Below are positions 9,312 to 19,600 of a stretch of DNA of 64,000 nt, piece by piece. The DNA comes from Vibrio mimicus CAIM 602. GTDB lineage: Bacteria; Pseudomonadota; Gammaproteobacteria; Enterobacterales; Vibrionaceae. The notes below the pieces were generated by a model, which did not search any database, had not been told where the DNA came from, and was given only the letters and a program-made list of their open reading frames with translations. Every line of letters begins with the position of its first letter. The stretch's first letter is position 1. Made by a program: the position numbers and the translations under genes. The stretch covers positions 62,001 to 126,000 of the forward strand of contig NZ_AOMO01000088.1 in the NCBI RefSeq assembly GCF_000338875.1, given 5' to 3'.

Positions 9312-9434
9312 GCCACCAAGAATGGAAGAGCATCTAAAGCTTGCCATCAAAATTAAATAATCCATTAAGTTCAACAACATAAATCGATTACATTGATATT
9401 CCCGCATCATTTTACTGCCTTGTCTTACATAAGA

Positions 9435-9452
9435 TGTAAGCGATCTCTCACA
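9435..9452. promoter_or_regulatory. VarA/GacA/UvrY binding box upstream of the CsrB-family sRNA
   Basis: On the minus strand the 18-mer TGTGAGAGATCGCTTACA fits the GacA-box consensus TGTRAG-N6-CTTACA exactly. It is centred about 167 bases upstream of the predicted sRNA start, similar to the distal UvrY site of csrB in enterobacteria. In V. cholerae the VarS/VarA two-component system activates the Csr RNAs. A second palindrome, CTTACAT-AAG-ATGTAAG, overlaps its left side (9424-9440). Confidence 0.85.
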
Positions 9453-9519
9453 AACGATTACCCCTTTTGCTCGCCTAACTTTCTCAGTAAGATGAGGCAA
9501 ACCGTAAAAAGGAACCATT

Positions 9520-9819
9520 ATGCTGACCAAAGACGTATCTCAAGAGCTGGAAGAGATCCTCAATAGCCTCAGCCAACAAGGCAAAGAGCCTTCCGTAGCG
9601 CTCGTAAAAGCACGCTTAAAAACGCCTGTGCCTATGCCTGCCATTATCGCCACCATAAAGAGCTGGAAAAATACGCAGCGCATCCCAAAAGTGGAAGTCG
9701 CCGCCATAAATACCAATAACAACCTTGAGCAACGTATTGAAGTGTTAGAGCAGACTATTTTGCAACTTACTGCACGTATTGAAGCGCTCGAAGCCACTAC
9801 CAAAGGAACTCAACAATGA
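9520..9819 (+). CDS. Small hypothetical protein with a KfrA-like N-terminus and coiled-coil tail
   Basis: A 99-residue protein. Residues about 8-45 ([20 protein letters not shown], then [17 protein letters not shown]) have the look of a small winged-helix module like the N-terminal domain of KfrA-type proteins. Residues about 67-95 ([20 protein letters not shown]) form a leucine-heptad coiled coil. DNA binding is therefore conceivable but not shown. Its stop overlaps the yaiI start (ATGA at 9816), so the two are coupled. I do not recognise a named family. Confidence 0.7.
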   Translation: MLTKDVSQELEEILNSLSQQGKEPSVALVKARLKTPVPMPAIIATIKSWKNTQRIPKVEVAAINTNNNLEQRIEVLEQTILQLTARIEALEATTKGTQQ

Positions 9820-10265
9820 AAATTTGGGTTGATGCCGATGCATGTCCGAAAGTGATCCGTGAAACGCTGATCCGCGCAGCCGAGCGCACTGGAGTTGAAT
9901 GTACTTTTGTGGCAAACCATCTCATCCCATTACCAAAACGAGACAATATTCGGGCGTTGCAAGTCTCTTCTGGGTTTGATATTGCCGACAACGAAATCGT
10001 AAGACGCACAGAAGCGGGCGATTTGGTGATCACCGCGGATATTCCCCTCGCCGATGAAGTGATCAGCAAAGGCGGTTTGGCGCTTAATCCACGCGGTGAG
10101 CTGTACACCAAAGAGACCATCAAAGCGCGCCTGAATATCCGTGATTTTATGGATACCATGCGCGCCAGCGGTATTCAAACTGGTGGCCCTGCCGCACTTT
10201 CGCAGACAGAACGCCGCGAGTTTGCCAATCATCTGGATCGGATTTTGGCTAAGCGTTCCGCTTGA
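9816..10265 (+). CDS. yaiI: YaiI/YqxD family protein (UPF0178, DUF188)
   Basis: A 149-residue protein nearly collinear with E. coli YaiI. It begins [20 protein letters not shown], with the acidic DADACP motif, then [20 protein letters not shown] and the C-terminal [20 protein letters not shown]. The fold is PIN/NYN-like, and a nuclease activity is suspected for the family but not established. It is coupled to the preceding small gene by a 4-base overlap and ends just before a bidirectional terminator. Confidence 0.9.
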   Translation: MKIWVDADACPKVIRETLIRAAERTGVECTFVANHLIPLPKRDNIRALQVSSGFDIADNEIVRRTEAGDLVITADIPLADEVISKGGLALNPRGELYTKETIKARLNIRDFMDTMRASGIQTGGPAALSQTERREFANHLDRILAKRSA

Positions 10266-10293
10266 TCCCCCACAGCCCGAAACCATGCGCGAT

Positions 10294-10323
10294 AAAAAAG
10301 CCTGCGATATTCGCAGGCTTTTT
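10294..10323. terminator. Bidirectional terminator between yaiI and the AbgT transporter gene
   Basis: An AAAAAAGCCTGCGA-TAT-TCGCAGGCTTTTT hairpin lies between two converging genes and can act on both strands. Confidence 0.88.
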
Positions 10324-10340
10324 CGTATTCAGAGAAAACT

Positions 10341-11927
10341 CTATGGTGTGTAGTACGTGGCTGCGCCAGGGCCAACTGGCAGACCTAACACAAATACCCA
10401 CACGTAGAACAGTAAACTCCAACCCACCATAAACACCACTGAATATGGCAACATGGTTGCGATCAGTGTACCGATACCAAGGTTTTTCATATAACGCGTC
10501 GCCACCGCCAGAATCAAGCCAAAGTAGCTCATCATCGGGGTAATGATGTTGGTCACTGAGTCACCGATACGGTATGCAGCTTGAATCACTTCTGGTGCGT
10601 AACCAACCAGCATCAGCATTGGTACGAAAATCGGTGCTGTTACTGCCCATTGTGCTGACGCAGAACCAATCATCAGGTTGATGTAACCACACATCAAAAT
10701 GAAGGCGAAGAACAGCATTGGGCCAGTCAGTCCGATGTCTTTCAGGAAATCTGCTCCTAATACCGCCAGCACTTGGCCAAACTTAGTCCAGTTAAAGAAA
10801 GCCACAAACTGTGCTGCAAAGAAGACAAGTACAATGTACACGCCCATTGAAGACATGGATTTGGACATCGCATCGATCACATCGCGATCGGTTTTCATCG
10901 TACCTACCACACGGCCATACACATAGCCTGGGATAGCAAAAAACACGAAAATAAACGCGACGATACTCTTTAAGAAAGGCGAACCAGAAACTTGGCCATC
11001 TGCACCACGCAAAATGCCATCGGTAGGTACAATCGTCCAAGCCAGCAAACCGCTCACAACCAATATCGCAATACCGGCATAAGCTAATGCTTTTTTCTCA
11101 AGTGACGTCAAAACGCCCATTTTATCTTGGCTTAGATCGTCACTGGCTTCTGCCACATCGTATTTGCCCAGTTTTGGCTCAACGATTTTTTCAGTAACGA
11201 AAGCACCTAAAATTGCAATCACAAAGGTAGATGCAGCCATAAAGTACCAGTTGACTTCAGGACCTACGCTGTAGGTTGGATCAATCATGCGTGCTGCTGT
11301 TTCGGTAATACCCGATAGCAGAGGATCAACCGTACCAATCAGCAAGTTAGCCGAGTAACCACCGGAAACACCCGCAAACGCAGCAGCCAGACCCGCTAAT
11401 GGGTGACGTCCTAACGAATGGAACAACATCGCTGCCAGTGGAATGAGTACGACGTAGCCTAATTCAGACGCGGTGTTAGAGATGATGCCTGCAAACACAA
11501 CAGTGAAAGTCACCATGCGCTGTGAAGCACCCATAACCAAACCACGCATCGCTGCTGAGAGCAAACCAGAGTGCTCAGCAATCGCCACCCCCAGCATCGC
11601 GACCAACACTGTTCCTAAAGGAGCAAAGCCGACAAAGTTTTTCACTAAGTTGGTCACGATCAGTTCCAGACCGTCCGCATTTAATAAGCTGACAACGTAG
11701 ATCATGCCATCTGCAGAGCGACCTTTCGCACCTTCCGGACGAGGGTCAACCACCGAGAGCTCAAAGTATCCAGCGATACCCGAGGCAACCAGCAGTACGA
11801 CACAGAAAATGGCAAATAAAGTGATGGGATGGGGTAATAAGTTCCCCAAATATTCGACACCATCTAGAAAACGGGTAAATAAAGGTTTCTTAGGTGCGTT
11901 TTGATTTATTGAAGCAGATGAACTCAT
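10341..11927 (-). CDS. AbgT family transporter (first copy)
   Basis: A 528-residue integral membrane protein of the AbgT (p-aminobenzoyl-glutamate transporter) family, with about 11-13 hydrophobic segments. Family landmarks include the N-terminal RFLDGVEYLGNLLPHPITLF, the re-entrant-loop motif GVSGGYSANLLIGTVDPLL (about 196-214), and the C-terminal GDSVTNIITPMMSYFGLIL. Characterised members either import p-aminobenzoyl-glutamate or export sulfonamides and other antimetabolites. The direction here is unknown. A paralogue lies at 23438-24997. It is monocistronic between two non-coding regions. Confidence 0.9.
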   Translation of the reverse strand: MSSSASINQNAPKKPLFTRFLDGVEYLGNLLPHPITLFAIFCVVLLVASGIAGYFELSVVDPRPEGAKGRSADGMIYVVSLLNADGLELIVTNLVKNFVGFAPLGTVLVAMLGVAIAEHSGLLSAAMRGLVMGASQRMVTFTVVFAGIISNTASELGYVVLIPLAAMLFHSLGRHPLAGLAAAFAGVSGGYSANLLIGTVDPLLSGITETAARMIDPTYSVGPEVNWYFMAASTFVIAILGAFVTEKIVEPKLGKYDVAEASDDLSQDKMGVLTSLEKKALAYAGIAILVVSGLLAWTIVPTDGILRGADGQVSGSPFLKSIVAFIFVFFAIPGYVYGRVVGTMKTDRDVIDAMSKSMSSMGVYIVLVFFAAQFVAFFNWTKFGQVLAVLGADFLKDIGLTGPMLFFAFILMCGYINLMIGSASAQWAVTAPIFVPMLMLVGYAPEVIQAAYRIGDSVTNIITPMMSYFGLILAVATRYMKNLGIGTLIATMLPYSVVFMVGWSLLFYVWVFVLGLPVGPGAATYYTP

Positions 11928-12150
11928 CTGTTCCCTCCTTGTCTTGATTCCTATGCATTTGTGACAAAAATGTCAAAAGCGCGCGAAGAGTACTCGACAA
12001 GAAAGGTAAATTAAAAAGCAAAGATGTTACAAAATTTGTCTAATTGAACAATATTTATCCGAAATTTAAAAAATAACCAGATGATCATATCAATGAACAA
12101 GCATCTGGTTAGAAAAATATCTCGCTACGAATCGTTTATCCAACAATCAA

Positions 12151-12276
12151 TTAACGCTGAACCGCTTTAAAACGAGGGTTAGATTTGCAGATCACATACA
12201 AACGGCCACGACGTTTGACAATTTGGCAATCTGGATGACGATTTTTTGCGCTTTTTAGTGAACTGAGAACTTTCAT
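12151..12276 (-). CDS. rpmJ2: Ribosomal protein L36, type B (zinc-independent paralogue)
   Basis: A 41-residue basic protein, [20 protein letters not shown] followed by [20 protein letters not shown], matching the YkgO/RpmJ2 form of bL36. The zinc-ribbon cysteine set of the standard L36 is not complete, which is the mark of the C-minus type that replaces zinc-binding L36 when zinc is scarce. Its ATG overlaps the TGA of rpmE2 (ATGA), so it is translationally coupled. The likely Zur box upstream of rpmE2 should control both. Confidence 0.93.
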   Translation of the reverse strand: MKVLSSLKSAKNRHPDCQIVKRRGRLYVICKSNPRFKAVQR

Positions 12277-12530
12277 TTGGATTCCTTAGCAAACTGGCCA
12301 AAACGACGAGCAAAGTTAGCAACGCGACCTTCTTTCTGTACCACGCGCTGTTTACCGGTATAAAACGGATGAGACTCAGAAGAAACTTCAATAGTGATAT
12401 AAGGGTAGGTCTTACCTTCCCACTCAATAGTGCGATCCGTTTGCAAAGTAGAACCTACAACAAAGTAGTGATCGACGGTCGTATCGTGGAACACCACTTT
12501 ACGATAATCAGGATGAATGCCTGCTTTCAT
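12273..12530 (-). CDS. rpmE2: Ribosomal protein L31, type B (zinc-independent paralogue)
   Basis: An 85-residue protein starting [20 protein letters not shown] and ending in [10 protein letters not shown], collinear with E. coli YkgM. The zinc-binding cysteines of type A L31 are absent. I chose ATG 12530 because the in-frame codons upstream are not conserved in YkgM and overlap the operator. The pair rpmE2-rpmJ2 lets the cell swap zinc-containing L31/L36 for zinc-free forms and recover zinc. Confidence 0.94.
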   Translation of the reverse strand: MKAGIHPDYRKVVFHDTTVDHYFVVGSTLQTDRTIEWEGKTYPYITIEVSSESHPFYTGKQRVVQKEGRVANFARRFGQFAKESK

Positions 12531-12549
12531 CTTAAAACTTAACCTCAAT

Positions 12550-12564
12550 TGTTATGTTATAACA
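12550..12564. promoter_or_regulatory. Putative Zur operator for rpmE2-rpmJ2
   Basis: TGTTATGTTATAACA is a near-perfect match to the gammaproteobacterial Zur core TGTTATA-N-TATAACA, with one mismatch. It lies 20 bases upstream of the rpmE2 start codon. Zur repression of ykgM-type genes is established in related bacteria. Its use here is inferred. Confidence 0.75.
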
Positions 12565-12662
12565 TATTAATTAATAATTATTCTCAAGGTTATTTGCAAG
12601 CGATTTTTACGCCTAGCTATGCTATTTTTGCGCTCTCAATACCCATGCTCACAGATAAAAAC

Positions 12663-13358
12663 ATGTATCTCATTGAACCAGTTGCCATTATTGAAAGTCC
12701 GTACCAAGAAAAATTTGCGGTACCACGACAGCCTCGTTTAGTGCCGAGCGCCACCGCTCGCCTCAAACTACTGGGTGAATGCAACTGCGCAGAGGCCATT
12801 CGCGGTATTGAGCAATTTAGCCATGTATGGCTGCTATTTTTGTTCGACCAAAACCTAGCCGCAGGTTGGAAACCCACTGTGCGTCCCCCTCGCCTCGGTG
12901 GTAATGAACGAGTGGGTGTTTTTGCCTCACGTGCCACCTTTCGTCCCAATGGCATAGGTATGTCAGCGGTTGAATTGCGTGGTGTGAGCAAAGAAGGCGA
13001 TCAGTATTATCTCGAACTCGGCAGCGTTGATTTAGTCAATGGCACACCAATTATTGATATCAAACCTTACATCCCCTACTCCGATTCGATTTCGAATGCG
13101 CAAGGCGGTTATGCAGAACAAGGGCCCGAACGCATTGCAGTAACATTTAGTGAACAAGCTCAGCAAACGCTAAACGCTCACCCAGAAGGGCGCATCCGCC
13201 GCGCAGTGATCAGTGAAGTGCTGGCACAAGATCCACGCCCGGCTTACAAAAAAAATAGTGCTGACGACAAGTTGTATGCTGTGAATTTGTACGATTGGAA
13301 CGTGAAATTTACTGTTACCAATGAAGCAATCGTTGTCAGCGCAATTGAACGCTTTTGA
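12663..13358 (+). CDS. trmO: tRNA (N6-threonylcarbamoyladenosine37-N6)-methyltransferase TrmO
   Basis: A 231-residue protein of the TsaA/YaeB (TrmO) family. It has IESPYQEKFAVPRQPRLVPS near the N-terminus, VRPPRLGGNERVGVFASRAT in the centre, and the C-terminal EVLAQDPRPAYKK block. TrmO methylates t6A37 to m6t6A37 in some tRNAs using SAM. I start it at ATG 12663 (MYLIEPVAIIESPY) because this aligns with the E. coli N-terminus. The frame stays open upstream to 12549, but that part overlaps the Zur region and looks non-coding. Confidence 0.92.
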   Translation: MYLIEPVAIIESPYQEKFAVPRQPRLVPSATARLKLLGECNCAEAIRGIEQFSHVWLLFLFDQNLAAGWKPTVRPPRLGGNERVGVFASRATFRPNGIGMSAVELRGVSKEGDQYYLELGSVDLVNGTPIIDIKPYIPYSDSISNAQGGYAEQGPERIAVTFSEQAQQTLNAHPEGRIRRAVISEVLAQDPRPAYKKNSADDKLYAVNLYDWNVKFTVTNEAIVVSAIERF

Positions 13359-13398
13359 CAAAACCATTTGGCTGATATTATTAGCGCCCAAATTCGCT

Positions 13399-13530
13399 TT
13401 ATATACCCAAACTACTTCGAGTGGCAGGTAGGCGGCAAGTGAGTGACCCCCCATGAGCATAGACAGACTATGTGATTGGGGTGAACGAACGCAGCCAACA
13501 CCGCTGCAACTTGAAGTAGGAAGGGGATAA
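13399..13530. repeat. ERIC-type intergenic repeat (full-length)
   Basis: A 130-base imperfect palindrome between trmO and proS. It begins with TATATACCC-AAACTACTTCGAGT and ends with CAACTTGAAGTAGGAAGGGG. The centre CTATGTGATTGGGGTGAACG closely resembles the ERIC core (AAGTGACTGGGGTGAGCG). ERIC elements are known in V. cholerae and Enterobacteriaceae as non-autonomous, MITE-like repeats. Confidence 0.88.
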
Positions 13531-13583
13531 CGTTACTCCTGTTAAAGCGATCCCTTAAACTTTGATGAAACGGATACCATAGA

Positions 13584-15299
13584 ATGCGTACCAGTAAATA
13601 TCTTCTTTCTACTCTGAAGGAGACTCCAAACGACGCAGAAGTCGTGAGCCATAAGCTCATGTTACGTGCAGGTATGATCCGTAAGCTGGCTTCAGGTCTT
13701 TATACTTGGCTGCCTACTGGTCTGCGTGTACTGCGTAAAGTCGAAAACATCGTTCGTCAAGAGATCGACAATGCAGGTGCAATCGAAACCTTGATGCCGG
13801 TTGTGCAGCCGTTTGAACTATGGGAAGAGACAGGCCGTTCAGAAAAAATGGGCCCTGAGCTACTTCGCTTTACTGACCGCCATGAACGTCCGTTTGTATT
13901 AAGCCCAACAGCAGAAGAAGTGATCACCGCTCTGGTGCGTAACGAAGTCAGCTCTTACAAGCAACTTCCACTGAACCTGTACCAAATCCAAACCAAATTC
14001 CGTGACGAACGTCGTCCACGTTTTGGTGTGATGCGTGCACGTGAATTCTCAATGATGGACGCTTACAGCTTCGACATCGACAAAGAAGGTCTGCAAAAGT
14101 CTTATGACGCAATGCACGCGGCTTACTGTAAAGCTTTCGATCGCATGGGTCTGGATTACCGTCCAGTACTGGCAGACAGCGGTGCGATTGGTGGTAACGG
14201 TTCACAAGAGTTCCACGTTCTAGCGGAAAGCGGCGAAGATCTGATCGTATTCTCTACCGAATCAGACTACGCAGCGAACATCGAAAAAGCAGAAGCACTG
14301 GCACCAGCAACTGAAGCGGCAGCGCCGACTCAGGAAATGACACTGGTCGATACACCAAACGCGAAAACTATCGCGGAATTGGTTGAACAACATGGTCTAC
14401 CAATCGAAAAAACAGTGAAAACGCTGTTTGTAAAAGCGTCTGATGCAATCGATGCGCCTATCGTTGCGCTGATCATCCGTGGTGATCACGAACTGAACGA
14501 AATCAAAGCAGAAAACCTGCCAGAAGTGGCATCGCCACTGGAAATGGCGGGCGAAGAAGAAATTCGTGCACTGATCGGTGCTGGCCCAGGTTCATTAGGT
14601 CCTGTTGGTCTGAAACTGCCATTCATTGTTGACCGTACCGTCGCAGTGATGAGCGATTTCGGTGCTGGCGCGAACATCGACGGTAAACACTACTTCGGTA
14701 TCAACTGGGGTCGTGACGTTGAACTCGGTAAAGTTGCAGACTTGCGTAACGTAGTAGAAGGCGATCCAAGCCCATGTGGTAAAGGTACGTTGATGCTAAA
14801 ACGTGGTATTGAAGTAGGTCACATCTTCCAACTTGGCACCAACTACTCTGCCAAAATGAACTGTGGTGTACTCGACTCGAACGGTAAAAACGTCATCCTT
14901 GAGATGGGTTGTTACGGCATCGGTGTTTCTCGCGTAGTGGCTGCGGCAATCGAACAGAACCATGACGATTACGGCATCATCTGGCCAGACGCGATTGCAC
15001 CTTTCCAAGTGGCTATCGTTCCAATGAACATGCACAAATCTGAGCGCGTTCAGGAAGCAGCTGAGAAGCTGTACGCAGAGTTGACTGCGGCAGGCATCGA
15101 AGTGCTGTTTGATGATCGTAAAGAGCGTCCGGGCGTGATGTTCTCTGATATGGAACTGATCGGCGTGCCACACACAGTCATCATTGGTGACCGCAGCATG
15201 GATGAAGGCCACTTCGAATACAAAAATCGCCGTAATGGTGAGAAAGAAGCAGTGGCGATGGAGTCCATCATCGACTTTATCCAAGCCAAACTGGCTTAA
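13584..15299 (+). CDS. proS: Prolyl-tRNA synthetase
   Basis: A 571-residue class II aminoacyl-tRNA synthetase of the bacterial type. Motif 1 is near residues 60-90. Motif 2 is in [20 protein letters not shown] (about 136-155). An INS editing domain (about 225-400) removes mischarged alanine. Motif 3 has [18 protein letters not shown] (about 440-457). The C-terminal anticodon-binding domain starts around 475. It charges tRNA-Pro in the cytoplasm. It is monocistronic between the ERIC repeat and a strong terminator. Confidence 0.97.
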   Translation: MRTSKYLLSTLKETPNDAEVVSHKLMLRAGMIRKLASGLYTWLPTGLRVLRKVENIVRQEIDNAGAIETLMPVVQPFELWEETGRSEKMGPELLRFTDRHERPFVLSPTAEEVITALVRNEVSSYKQLPLNLYQIQTKFRDERRPRFGVMRAREFSMMDAYSFDIDKEGLQKSYDAMHAAYCKAFDRMGLDYRPVLADSGAIGGNGSQEFHVLAESGEDLIVFSTESDYAANIEKAEALAPATEAAAPTQEMTLVDTPNAKTIAELVEQHGLPIEKTVKTLFVKASDAIDAPIVALIIRGDHELNEIKAENLPEVASPLEMAGEEEIRALIGAGPGSLGPVGLKLPFIVDRTVAVMSDFGAGANIDGKHYFGINWGRDVELGKVADLRNVVEGDPSPCGKGTLMLKRGIEVGHIFQLGTNYSAKMNCGVLDSNGKNVILEMGCYGIGVSRVVAAAIEQNHDDYGIIWPDAIAPFQVAIVPMNMHKSERVQEAAEKLYAELTAAGIEVLFDDRKERPGVMFSDMELIGVPHTVIIGDRSMDEGHFEYKNRRNGEKEAVAMESIIDFIQAKLA

Positions 15300-15320
15300 T
15301 GCTTAGTCACATTCGCTTAC

Positions 15321-15346
15321 AAAGGCTGCCTTCTGGCAGCCTTTTT
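15321..15346 (+). terminator. Terminator after proS
   Basis: AAAGGCTGCC-TTCT-GGCAGCCTTTTTATT is a typical hairpin plus U-tract 21 bases past the proS stop. Confidence 0.9.
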
Positions 15347-15415
15347 ATTGTCTGTTATTAATATTAGATTCATTTTTCTCCACCTACACTGAGTCAAAAC
15401 CAGAGGAGATAGCCC

Positions 15416-16061
15416 ATGGATCTAAAATCATTACTCAATCAGGCACTGAGCTCAGACATTGTAAAAAAAAGGCAGTGAACAGCTGAAAACCTTAGGCCAA
15501 GATAAAAGCCAACTCGGTACTTTGGGAGCGGGAGCCTTGGGTGGCGGTCTGCTTGGCATGTTACTTGGCTCTAAAAAAAGCAAAAAATGGGGAAAAAGTG
15601 CTTTAAAAGTCGGTGGAGCAGCGGCGCTCGGTGCGCTCGCCTATAAGGTCTACAACGATTGGAATGCCAATCAAAAGGGGAATACAACACCAACACCTTT
15701 TGATGAAAACAACCCTCGCCATGAGTTGATCATTTTAAAAGCCATGATTGCCGCAGCTAAAGCGGATGGACATGTCGATGATCAGGAGATGGCGCGTATC
15801 CAACAAGCGATTGAAGAATTGGGCTCAGATAACCAAGTACAACAATTGGTTGAACAAGAGCTACGCAAGCCACTGGATCCCGCTGAAATTGCTCGATTTG
15901 CGCAAAATCCAGCCCAAGCCTCTGAACTGTATCTGGCTTCATTGCTGATCGCCGATGAACAGAACTTTATGGAAAAAGCCTATCTCAATGAACTTGCTAA
16001 ACAACTAGGCTTGGATGATCAATTGGTCGCACAACTGAATTTACAAGTCACTGGTCAGTAA
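15416..16061 (+). CDS. DUF533 / TerB-like (YebE-type) protein, frameshifted in this sequence
   Basis: The gene starts at ATG 15416, preceded by GAGGAGA, and reads MDLKSLLNQALSSDIVKK before an early stop just after eight A residues (15463-15470). With seven A the frame continues GSEQLKTLGQDKSQLGTLG into the long downstream frame, giving 214 residues. A glycine-rich hydrophobic stretch GAGALGGGLLGMLLG suggests a membrane-associated segment. The C-terminal domain (about 100-214), with MIAAAKADGHVDDQEMARI, is TerB-like as in E. coli YebE. Function is unknown. The extra A is probably a sequencing error, though poly-A slippage could also restore the frame. Confidence 0.85.
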
Positions 16062-16163
16062 TTGGTCAGTCATACGAGTTCCTTGAGCCAACGCAAGCTG
16101 CTGGTTTTGTATTTCACCGTTCTCTGTGTATATTGAGACCAGTTATCATTTGAGGACAAACCC

Positions 16164-16367
16164 ATGCGAGTTTACGACTGTTGTGAATTGGTACGAGAGC
16201 TTTACGCACAAATTGGTAGTGGTGATCAAGGCTATGTGCCTAAAGCCATCAGCTGCGCTGTACGTGCATTAAACGAGATTGCGGCTGATACCGCCCTACC
16301 ACTTGCAACACGAGAAAAAGCGGCGTTTGCGGCGGCCAATTTGCTGATTTCGGATTTTGAGGATTAA
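16164..16367 (+). CDS. yaeP: YaeP family protein (UPF0253)
   Basis: A 67-residue cytoplasmic protein collinear with E. coli YaeP. Shared segments are [20 protein letters not shown] (about 7-26), [20 protein letters not shown] and [10 protein letters not shown] near the C-terminus. The function is unknown. It is 5 bases upstream of the DUF4250 gene, so the two form a small operon. Confidence 0.92.
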   Translation: MRVYDCCELVRELYAQIGSGDQGYVPKAISCAVRALNEIAADTALPLATREKAAFAAANLLISDFED

Positions 16368-16372
16368 TCACA

Positions 16373-16564
16373 ATGAATCTAGCTAATTTTGCCACTATGG
16401 ATCCCATCATGTTGATGAGCATCATTAACATGAAACTGCGTGACGACTTTAGTGGCGATCTGGATAAACTCGTCAGCTATTTCGATATTGATCGCAGCGC
16501 GTTGGAAGCCAAGTTAGCGAGCGCTGGCTTTGAGTTTTTACCGCAAGTCGGCCAATTCCGCTAA
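16373..16564 (+). CDS. DUF4250 domain protein
   Basis: A 63-residue protein, MNLANFATMDPIMLMSIINM followed by a short acidic helix and a C-terminal helix-turn-helix-like part (DIDRSALEAKLASAGFEFLP). The MDP-x-ML-x-S-x-x-N-x-KLRD pattern is typical of the DUF4250 family. No function is known. It is cotranscribed with yaeP. Confidence 0.82.
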   Translation: MNLANFATMDPIMLMSIINMKLRDDFSGDLDKLVSYFDIDRSALEAKLASAGFEFLPQVGQFR

Positions 16565-16613
16565 GCCAACAGGTATAGCAAAGCGCCCTTTATCAAATCA
16601 GTGCTGACAAAAC

Positions 16614-16645
16614 GAAAAAAGCGCAGAGAAACTCTGCGCTTTTTG
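16614..16645. terminator. Bidirectional terminator between the DUF4250 gene and purL
   Basis: AAAAAAGCGCAGAG-AAA-CTCTGCGCTTTTT forms a strong hairpin between convergent genes. Confidence 0.9.
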
Positions 16646-16667
16646 TTTGTCCTTAAGGTTAAATCAA

Positions 16668-19600
16668 TTAACCAAGGTATTTGCGAGCATTCTGGAACAT
16701 ACGCATCCAAGCACCGTTTTCGCCCCAGTTATCTGGGTGCCACGAGTTAGCTACAGTACGGAATACACGCTCAGGGTGCGGCATCATAATCGTCACACGG
16801 CCATCTTGGGTGGTTAAACCGGTAATCGCATTCGGTGAACCGTTCGGGTTGCTTGGGTAAGCTTGCGTTGGCTGACCAAAGTTATCCACGAAACGAATCG
16901 CCACTGTGCCAGATTGCTCAATCGCTGTTAAATGTTCTGCATTACGCACTTCCACACGACCTTCACCATGAGAAACCGCAATCGGCATTCTTGAACCTAC
17001 CATCTCGCTAAAGAATAGCGATGGTGACTTTTGCACTTCCACTAAACTAAAGCGTGCTTCAAAACGCTCAGATTCGTTACGGACAAAACGTGGCCACAAC
17101 TCAGCACCTGGGATCAAATCACGCAGGTTAGACAACATCTGACAGCCGTTACACACACCGAGTGACAAAGTATCTTTACGTTGGAAGAACTGTTCAAACT
17201 GCTCACGCGCTTGTGCATTAAACAGAATCGATTTCGCCCAACCTTCACCAGCACCCAGTACGTCACCGTAAGAGAAGCCACCACAAGCCACCAAACCTTG
17301 GTAAGCATCCAGCACCGTTTGTCCGGTCAGAATATCACTCATATGAATATCGACGGCATCAAAGCCAGCACGATCAAAGGCCGCTGCCATCTCAACGTGT
17401 GAGTTCACGCCTTGCTCACGCAAAATCGCCATTTTCGGACGCGCACCTTTTGCGATGTAAGGCGCAGCAACATCTGACAGCACATCATAGGTTAAGCTGG
17501 CATTCAAACCCGGGTCGCGGTTATCTTGCTTCGCCGCAAACTCTTGATCCGCACAGGCTGAGTTATCACGCAGCGCTTGCATCTTATGGGTCATTTCCGC
17601 CCAGATAGTACGCAGCTCAGTACGAGAGCGCTCAATCAAGACTTCTTCACCACGAGTGATCAGCAAGCGATCCGAAGCTTCTACTTCACCAATCACGTGT
17701 GTGCACGCTTCTAAGCCATGAGCAGCAAGCGTTGCCAGAACAGAATTCAGTTCATCATTTTTCACCTGAACAACAGCGCCAAGCTCCTCGTTGAACAGTG
17801 CCGCCAGTGCATCATCACCCAAGGTTTCAATATTAGCTTTGATACCGCAGTGACCCGCAAAGGCCATTTCCGCCAAAGTCACCAATAAACCACCGTCGCC
17901 TTTGTCGTGATAAGCCACCAGCTTGTCGTTACGCACAAGAGTTTGTAGCGCATCGAAGAAGCCTTTGAGCTGCGTCGCGTTATCAACGTCAGCCGGTTTA
18001 TCACCCAATTGTTTGTAAACTTGCGCTAATGCAGTTGCGCCAAGACGATTTTGACCATTGCCCAAATCAATTAAGACTAAGCTGCTATCACCAAGATCAG
18101 TGCGTAGTTGTGGGGTCACGGTCTTGCGAATGTCTTCCACACGCGCAAAGGCGGTGATGATCAGTGACAGCGGAGAAGTGACTTCTTTTTGCTCGCCATT
18201 TTCCTGCCACTTGGTTTTCATCGACATCGAATCTTTACCGACTGGGATAGTGATACCCAGTGCTGGACACAACTCTTCACCTACGGCCTTCACTGCTTCA
18301 TACAGACCGGCATCTTCACCCGGATGGCCCGCTGGAGACATCCAGTTCGCAGAGAGTTTAATGCGTTTCAGATCGCCAATATCGGTCGCCGCAATGTTGG
18401 TGATAGCTTCACCCACCGCTAAACGTGCTGATGCACCGAAGTCCAGCAGTGCAACCGGTGTACGCTCACCCATAGACATGGCTTCGCCGTGGTAAGAATC
18501 AAAACTCGCTGCCGTTACCGCGCAGTTAGCCACTGGGACTTGCCATGGGCCCACCATTTGATCTCGTGCGACTAAACCCGTGACTGAACGGTCACCAATG
18601 GTGATCAAGAAAGTTTTTTCTGCCACCGCAGGTAAACGCAGTACACGATCCACGGCTTCATTTAGCTCAATACCAGAACGCTCTAAGGCTGGGCTTGAAA
18701 CTTTCAGCGTGTTCGCATCACGATGCATCTTAGGCGGCTTGCCAAGCAGAATATCCATCGGCATATCGATTGGCGTGTTATCAAAGTGGCTGTCTTCCAG
18801 CGTTAAATGACGCTCTTCCGTCGCTTCACCAACCACAGCATAAGGTGCGCGTTCACGCTGGCAAATCGCATCAAACAGCGGCATATCTTCCGCAGCAACC
18901 GCCAACACATAACGCTCTTGTGATTCATTACACCAGATTTCCAGTGGGCTCATGCCCGGCTCATCATTCGGTACATTGCGCAGTTGGAATTTACCACCAC
19001 GATCACCGTCATTGACTAGCTCAGGCAGTGCGTTAGAGATACCGCCCGCGCCCACATCGTGAATAAAGGCAATCGGGTTTTTGTCACCAAGCTGCCAGCA
19101 GCGGTCGATCACTTCCTGACAGCGGCGCTCCATCTCTGGGTTTTCACGCTGCACGGAAGCAAAATCTAGATCTTCAGCAGACTGACCAGAAGCCATCGAA
19201 GAGGCAGCACCACCGCCCAGACCGATGTTCATCGCAGGGCCACCGAGTACGATCAGTTTTGCACCAACCGGGATCTCTTTCTTCTGAATATGCTCTGCAC
19301 GGATGTTACCCATACCGCCTGCGATCATGATTGGTTTGTGGTAGCCACGTACCTCTTCACCCGCATGTGAAGTCACTTTTTCTTCATAAGTACGAAAATA
19401 ACCTAGCAGGTTCGGACGACCAAATTCGTTGTTGAACGCAGCACCGCCCAATGGGCCTTCCAACATGATATCCAGCGCATTTACGATGCGGCTTGGCTTA
19501 CCAAAATTACTTTCCCATGGCTGTTCAAAGCCGGGAATACGTAAGTTAGATGTGGTAAAACCGACCAAGCCTGCTTTTGGCTTACCGCCAATACCAGTTG

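Noticed and set aside
9258-9530. 90-residue leftward frame over the CsrB promoter
   Set aside because: It covers the sRNA promoter and VarA box, has no ribosome-binding site and no family look.
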